Positions 17,134-20,000 of a DNA stretch of 20,000 nucleotides are shown here, piece by piece (position 1 is the stretch's first letter; every line of letters begins with the position of its first letter). The DNA lies in the NCBI GenBank assembly GCA_963575745.1, contig CAUYUJ010003667.1, positions 1-20,000 of the forward strand. The letters run 5' to 3'. This DNA comes from Prorocentrum cordatum (taxonomy: Eukaryota; Sar; Dinophyceae; Prorocentrales; Prorocentraceae). The notes below the pieces were generated by a model, which made no database searches, had not been told where the DNA came from, and was given only the letters and a program-made list of their open reading frames with translations. Position numbers and translations under genes: made by a program.

Positions 17134-17262
17134 ATAATGATGCTGATGATGCGGCTGCTGCTGCTGATGATGCTGAGACTGATGACGACGAGGCCTAGGA
17201 TGCGGATGAGGATTCTGATGGTGGTGGTGGTGGTGGTGGTGATGATGCTGCTGATGATGATG
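15538..17262 (+). repeat. Expanded (ATG)n/(CTG)n trinucleotide tract, unit 2
   Basis: About 1.7 kb of GAT/GCT/GGT triplets, mixing pure ATG runs (for example 16800-16850) with CTG-rich parts (for example 17090-17115) and larger recurring patterns such as GGATGAGGATTCTGATGGTG near 15965, 16965 and 17205. Frames of several hundred codons on both strands read as poly-Asp, poly-Met, poly-His or poly-Ile/Ser and are artefacts of the triplet period. Confidence 0.9.
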
Positions 17263-17390
17263 AGGAGGAGGAGGCGGAGGAGCAGGAGGAGAAGGAGGAG
17301 GAGGAGGAGGAGGAGGACAACTGGATGATAAACGGAGGATCAACGCAGGAGGAGGAGGAGGAGGAGGAGGAGGAGGAGGAGGAACGGGAG
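17263..17390 (+). repeat. (GGA)n tract, unit 2
   Basis: Counterpart of 4187-4313, with the same internal spacer (GGATGATAAACGGAGGATCA). Confidence 0.85.
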
Positions 17391-17690
17391 TCTCTTGAGT
17401 CGCCTTGGGACCATCGTGTAGGCTTCTTGGGCCGTCTGAACTGACGGACGCTCGAAACGGAGAGGTTGTGAACATCATTCAACAACCAGCGGGAGCTTAC
17501 TGATTTTGGCTTCTTCGGGCCCTGTTGAAGGTCCGCTTGTGGCCCTTTTTTGGACCCTCTTGGTGGCATCTTGGGCCGTCTTGAGTCCATATTGGACCGC
17601 TGGGGGGCCATCTTGGGCAGACTTCGAGGTCTTTGGGCCATCTTGGTGTTCTCCGATGCCTGCCTGGACCGTCTTGGAAGCTCAGGACAC
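17391..17690 (-). repeat. GCCGTCTTGG repeat block, unit 2 (shortened)
   Basis: Matches the end of the unit 1 block (about 4675-4970). About 350 bp corresponding to 4319-4675 is missing. It leads straight into the promoter-like region of copy 3. Confidence 0.65.
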
Positions 17691-17718
17691 GGACGCATCT
17701 TACTTGCACGAGGGATCG

Positions 17719-17743
17719 TGACGTCAGGACCCCCATCTTTTTT
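17719..17743 (+). promoter_or_regulatory. Candidate core promoter of copy 3
   Basis: TGACGTCA (17719-17726) and a T6 tract (17738-17743), with the same spacing as before copy 2. The SL relic follows 30 bp after the T tract. Function is inferred. Confidence 0.4.
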
Positions 17744-17772
17744 GTACGAGGCCGACCCGTCTAGATTTAGGC

Positions 17773-17793
17773 CCGTCGCCGTTCTGGCTCAAG
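17773..17793 (+). other. Relic spliced leader upstream of copy 3
   Basis: This 21-base segment begins CCGTCGCC and ends TGGCTCAAG, matching the dinoflagellate SL core at 18 of 21 positions. The AG of TTTCTGCAG at 17804-17805 is a good trans-splice acceptor and would give a 47-base 5' UTR after the new SL. Confidence 0.8.
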
Positions 17794-17852
17794 AGCTTTC
17801 TGCAGCCAGCCTGATCCGCGAGCACTCCCAGCCACATCCCGATCTGCCACCA

Positions 17853-19073
17853 ATGACCTCGGCCACGGAGCGCATGGAGCTCGCGGAGGTCGGCGGCGAG
17901 GCGAGCGGGTCGGAGCAGTTCTTGGTCCAGGATGCTCGCGCCAGGCGTTCGCCCTGGCGGGTGGCGGGTGGCGCAGGTGTGGCCGCCTTGCTCCTGGCCG
18001 GCGCAGGCGCAGGGGCAGCGCGCTTGGCGCTGCACGGGGCGGCCTCGGACACGGACCGCCTCCAGAGCAAGGTGCAGACGGTTGCCCTGCCGCCGCGCGA
18101 CAAGTGCGCCAGCACGGACGACGACTGCTACAGCCTGGGGTGCTGCAACGTTGCGGGCCTGAACTGCTTCGAGACCAAGCCGGGGAAGGGCAAGTGCCTG
18201 AAGAACTGCACCCCCAGCGCCTCCCAGTTGTGCGTTCAGACGCAGCCGATCATGGACCCGATCCTCAAGGATGCCGACTGGTACGGCCCGTCATTGTACT
18301 GCTTCGCAGTGGTCATGCAGGACATCGGCAGCACAAAGAAGATGTACGACTTGGAGCTGCTCCAGGGAGCGTACGGCAGGAAGACCAGCATCTTCGGGTG
18401 CGAGAACTGGGGAGTATTCAGCGACAAGGAGGGGGAGGTCGGGCCCGGCGCTCCGCTCGTGAAGCTGGAGGATGCCGACGGGGACTTCCATTTCGCGAAG
18501 AGAGAGGAGACCGGCACCTGGCTGAACACGGGCTTGCATTACCAGGCTTGGAAGGCAATTGGGGAAGCCGGCGTGTACAAGAGCGCAAGCTGGGTCGTGA
18601 AGGTCGATCCAGACGCGGTGTTCGTGCCGAGCCGCTTGGTGTCTTACCTCTCTAGCAAGGTGGTCCCAGCCAACGGCCTCTACCTCGAGAACTGCAAAGG
18701 CGTGAAGTACGGGTGGTTCGGCAGCCTGGAGATCTTCTCGGCGGTGGCCTTCGAGACGCTCCTGGGGTCGATGGCCGCGTGCAAGGGGGGCACCGTCGAT
18801 TGGAAAACGGGCGTTGACGGAGGCAAGTACGGCCCCATGGGCGAGGATCTGTTTGCGCAGGTTTGCTTGGATACGAACGGCGTCTCTCGTGGAGAGGCAT
18901 TCGGCACCAAGCTGGACGGAACTTGCGAGGCGGACCGGCCAACCGCCGAGAAGAAGAACAAGAAGTGGAAGCCCACGTGCGACGGCGAGAACTTCCCAGC
19001 GTACCACCCGCTGATGAAGCCTGAGGACTATATGGCGTGCTTGGATGCCACCACCAACGCATTTGGCTACTGA
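17853..19073 (+). CDS. Array gene copy 3 (complete, 406 aa): putative type II membrane glycosyltransferase-like protein
   Basis: I chose the ATG at 17853 because it is the first ATG downstream of the SL relic and AG acceptor; the frame is open further upstream but that would not be in the mature mRNA. A short basic cytoplasmic tail (RARRSPWR, 29-36) precedes one membrane segment (about 37-60), giving a type II topology likely in the Golgi. A Cys-rich stem follows (C85, C92, C97, C98, C105, C115, C119, C127). The distal domain has WVVKVDPDAVFVPSRL (247-262) with a DPD motif, a GWFGSLEIFSAVAF segment (287-300) and GEDLFAQVCLDTNGV (330-344). These resemble in order the DxD, substrate and ED-x-x-x-G motifs of GT31-like transferases. 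No intron is present. Enzyme activity and substrate are unproven; it could be a non-catalytic relative. Confidence 0.88.
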   Translation: MTSATERMELAEVGGEASGSEQFLVQDARARRSPWRVAGGAGVAALLLAGAGAGAARLALHGAASDTDRLQSKVQTVALPPRDKCASTDDDCYSLGCCNVAGLNCFETKPGKGKCLKNCTPSASQLCVQTQPIMDPILKDADWYGPSLYCFAVVMQDIGSTKKMYDLELLQGAYGRKTSIFGCENWGVFSDKEGEVGPGAPLVKLEDADGDFHFAKREETGTWLNTGLHYQAWKAIGEAGVYKSASWVVKVDPDAVFVPSRLVSYLSSKVVPANGLYLENCKGVKYGWFGSLEIFSAVAFETLLGSMAACKGGTVDWKTGVDGGKYGPMGEDLFAQVCLDTNGVSRGEAFGTKLDGTCEADRPTAEKKNKKWKPTCDGENFPAYHPLMKPEDYMACLDATTNAFGY

Positions 19074-19897
19074 GCGCCCTGCAGCAGGCAGTGAAGCCGC
19101 AGTGCGCCAGGCATAGCGCCCTGTCCGCTTGCCTGCTGTGCCCCGCGGCCGCCGTTTTTTGGTCGTGCAGGCATTGTTCGCGCTGCCCTGGCCACTCCTT
19201 ATCACACAAAGCTGGTGTTGGGCGAAGATGTGTCCGAGGCAGCAGGTAGCCTGGCGCTGCTTAATTATGGGAGCTCCCCATTTTTTTCCGGCTCGTTCTG
19301 ACGGCCTCAGTGGCCAGCGAAAGCATCACCACAGTAGTTGTGCAGTTCCCTGCCGTGGGTAAGCTTCTGCTTTTCCACGGAGGCCTCTGCGGTGCTTTGA
19401 GCCTCATGTGTGTACATATTTTTCCGATCTGCATCGATGCGGTGAGGGCAACAAAGAACCGGGCTAAAGACAGCAGGGGTGTGTATGTCAGGTGCAACGT
19501 TGAGGGGGGGAATAGGCTCAGGGGGAGGCGCATCGACCGCCCATCGCCCACTCATCGCCGATATGGGCCCGATGGCCCACCCCGCCCAGGAACGTGCGGA
19601 CTCGCTGTCGGGGGCCCATCGCCCCTCAGCGTGGAGGGGTTCGGGGGGCAGGGCGGGAGGGAGGGCAGGAGGCCAGGCTGGCCGCACCGAGCAGTCGAGG
19701 TCGGCTCCCCCTCCCGACCGCCCTGGCCACTTTCCTGGCCAATCTCCCTGTCACCCTCCTCGCGAATTCTAGACGCTTCGTGTAACCCCACCAGCCAATC
19801 CAGAAACGATGCGAAGACGAGTTGCCCTGATCAGGGATGTGGAGGAGCATGCCGTGGAATAGTGGGCTGGGTAAGACGTCCTATCCCAAGAGGCGGG
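19074..19897 (+). other. 3' flank and GC-rich spacer of copy 3
   Basis: Colinear with the flanks after copies 1 and 2. It has one version of the 65-bp segment and a private deletion equivalent to 1785-1858 of unit 1 (junction near 19623) that removes one arm of the conserved 9-bp hairpin. I see no gene in it. Confidence 0.55.
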
Positions 19898-20000
19898 AGG
19901 ATGGAGGAGGAATCGGAATCGGAGGAAGGGGCGGAGGAGGAGGAGGAGAATGAGGAGGAGGAGGAGGAGGAGGAGGAGGAGGGAGATGGGGGAGGGAGAG
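19898..20000 (+). repeat. GGA-rich purine tract, unit 3 (truncated by window end)
   Basis: Matches 2127-2240 of unit 1. The window ends before the position equivalent to the retroelement insertion site, so whether unit 3 carries the insertion cannot be seen. Confidence 0.85.

Noticed and set aside
15273-17478. Open frames of about 270-460 codons over the triplet tract on both strands
   Set aside because: They read as poly-Asp, poly-Met, poly-His or poly-Ile/Ser and exist in several frames at once because of the 3-bp period, with no non-repetitive domain.
17550-17852. In-frame N-terminal extension of gene copy 3 of about 101 codons
   Set aside because: It would run through the GCCGTCTTGG repeats, the T6 tract and the SL relic, which lie upstream of the trans-splice acceptor. 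The mature mRNA should start after 17805.
1-20000. tRNA or rRNA genes
   Set aside because: I saw no stretch with tRNA-like internal promoter boxes in a cloverleaf arrangement or any rRNA signature; a covariance search would be needed to exclude small RNAs fully.

Overview
The window looks like nuclear DNA of a dinoflagellate. The evidence is a head-to-tail array of near-identical, intron-free, same-strand genes; relics of the dinoflagellate spliced leader (SL) directly upstream of the gene copies; high GC coding sequence; very large low-complexity spacers; and a non-LTR retroelement. I cannot fix the species from sequence alone.

Array layout. Three copies of one gene lie on the + strand. Copy 1 (2-1171) lacks only its first 16-17 codons, which fall before the window. 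Copy 2 (5134-6354) carries a TAG at codon 139. Copy 3 (17853-19073) is complete at 406 codons. The basic repeat unit is about 5183 bp (position 1 pairs with 5184). The second unit is 12719 bp because it holds a retroelement insertion and a much larger trinucleotide tract. The gene encodes a predicted type II membrane protein: an N-terminal membrane segment, a Cys-rich stem, then a domain with DPD and ED motifs that resembles family 31-type glycosyltransferases. This functional reading is an inference.

Each unit has the same order: gene; GC-rich 3' flank with hairpins; GGA-rich purine tract; a block of degenerate modules with inverted motifs; GT/GA tracts; a block of CCAAGACGG-type repeats; an (ATG)n tract; a GGA tract; a block of the same short repeat in the opposite orientation; then a short promoter-like region (TGACGTCA, T6 tract, SL relic, AG acceptor) before the next gene.

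Retroelement. A 6578-bp LINE-like element (7350-13927, minus strand) is inserted in the purine tract of unit 2. It is flanked by a perfect 16-bp target site duplication. In its own 5'->3' order it carries an N-terminal Cys cluster, a coiled-coil/low-complexity region, an APE-like endonuclease, a reverse transcriptase, a CCHC-type knuckle, RNase H and a C-terminal Cys/His region. It ends in a small hairpin and three 7-bp tail repeats. Its coding sequence is broken by two frameshifts and one in-frame TGA, so this copy is probably dead. Its 5' end resembles two stacked SL relics, suggesting that the element moved from a trans-spliced mRNA.

From 13944 to 17850 and from 1172 to 5050 I see no convincing protein gene. 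The long open frames there come from trinucleotide repeats.
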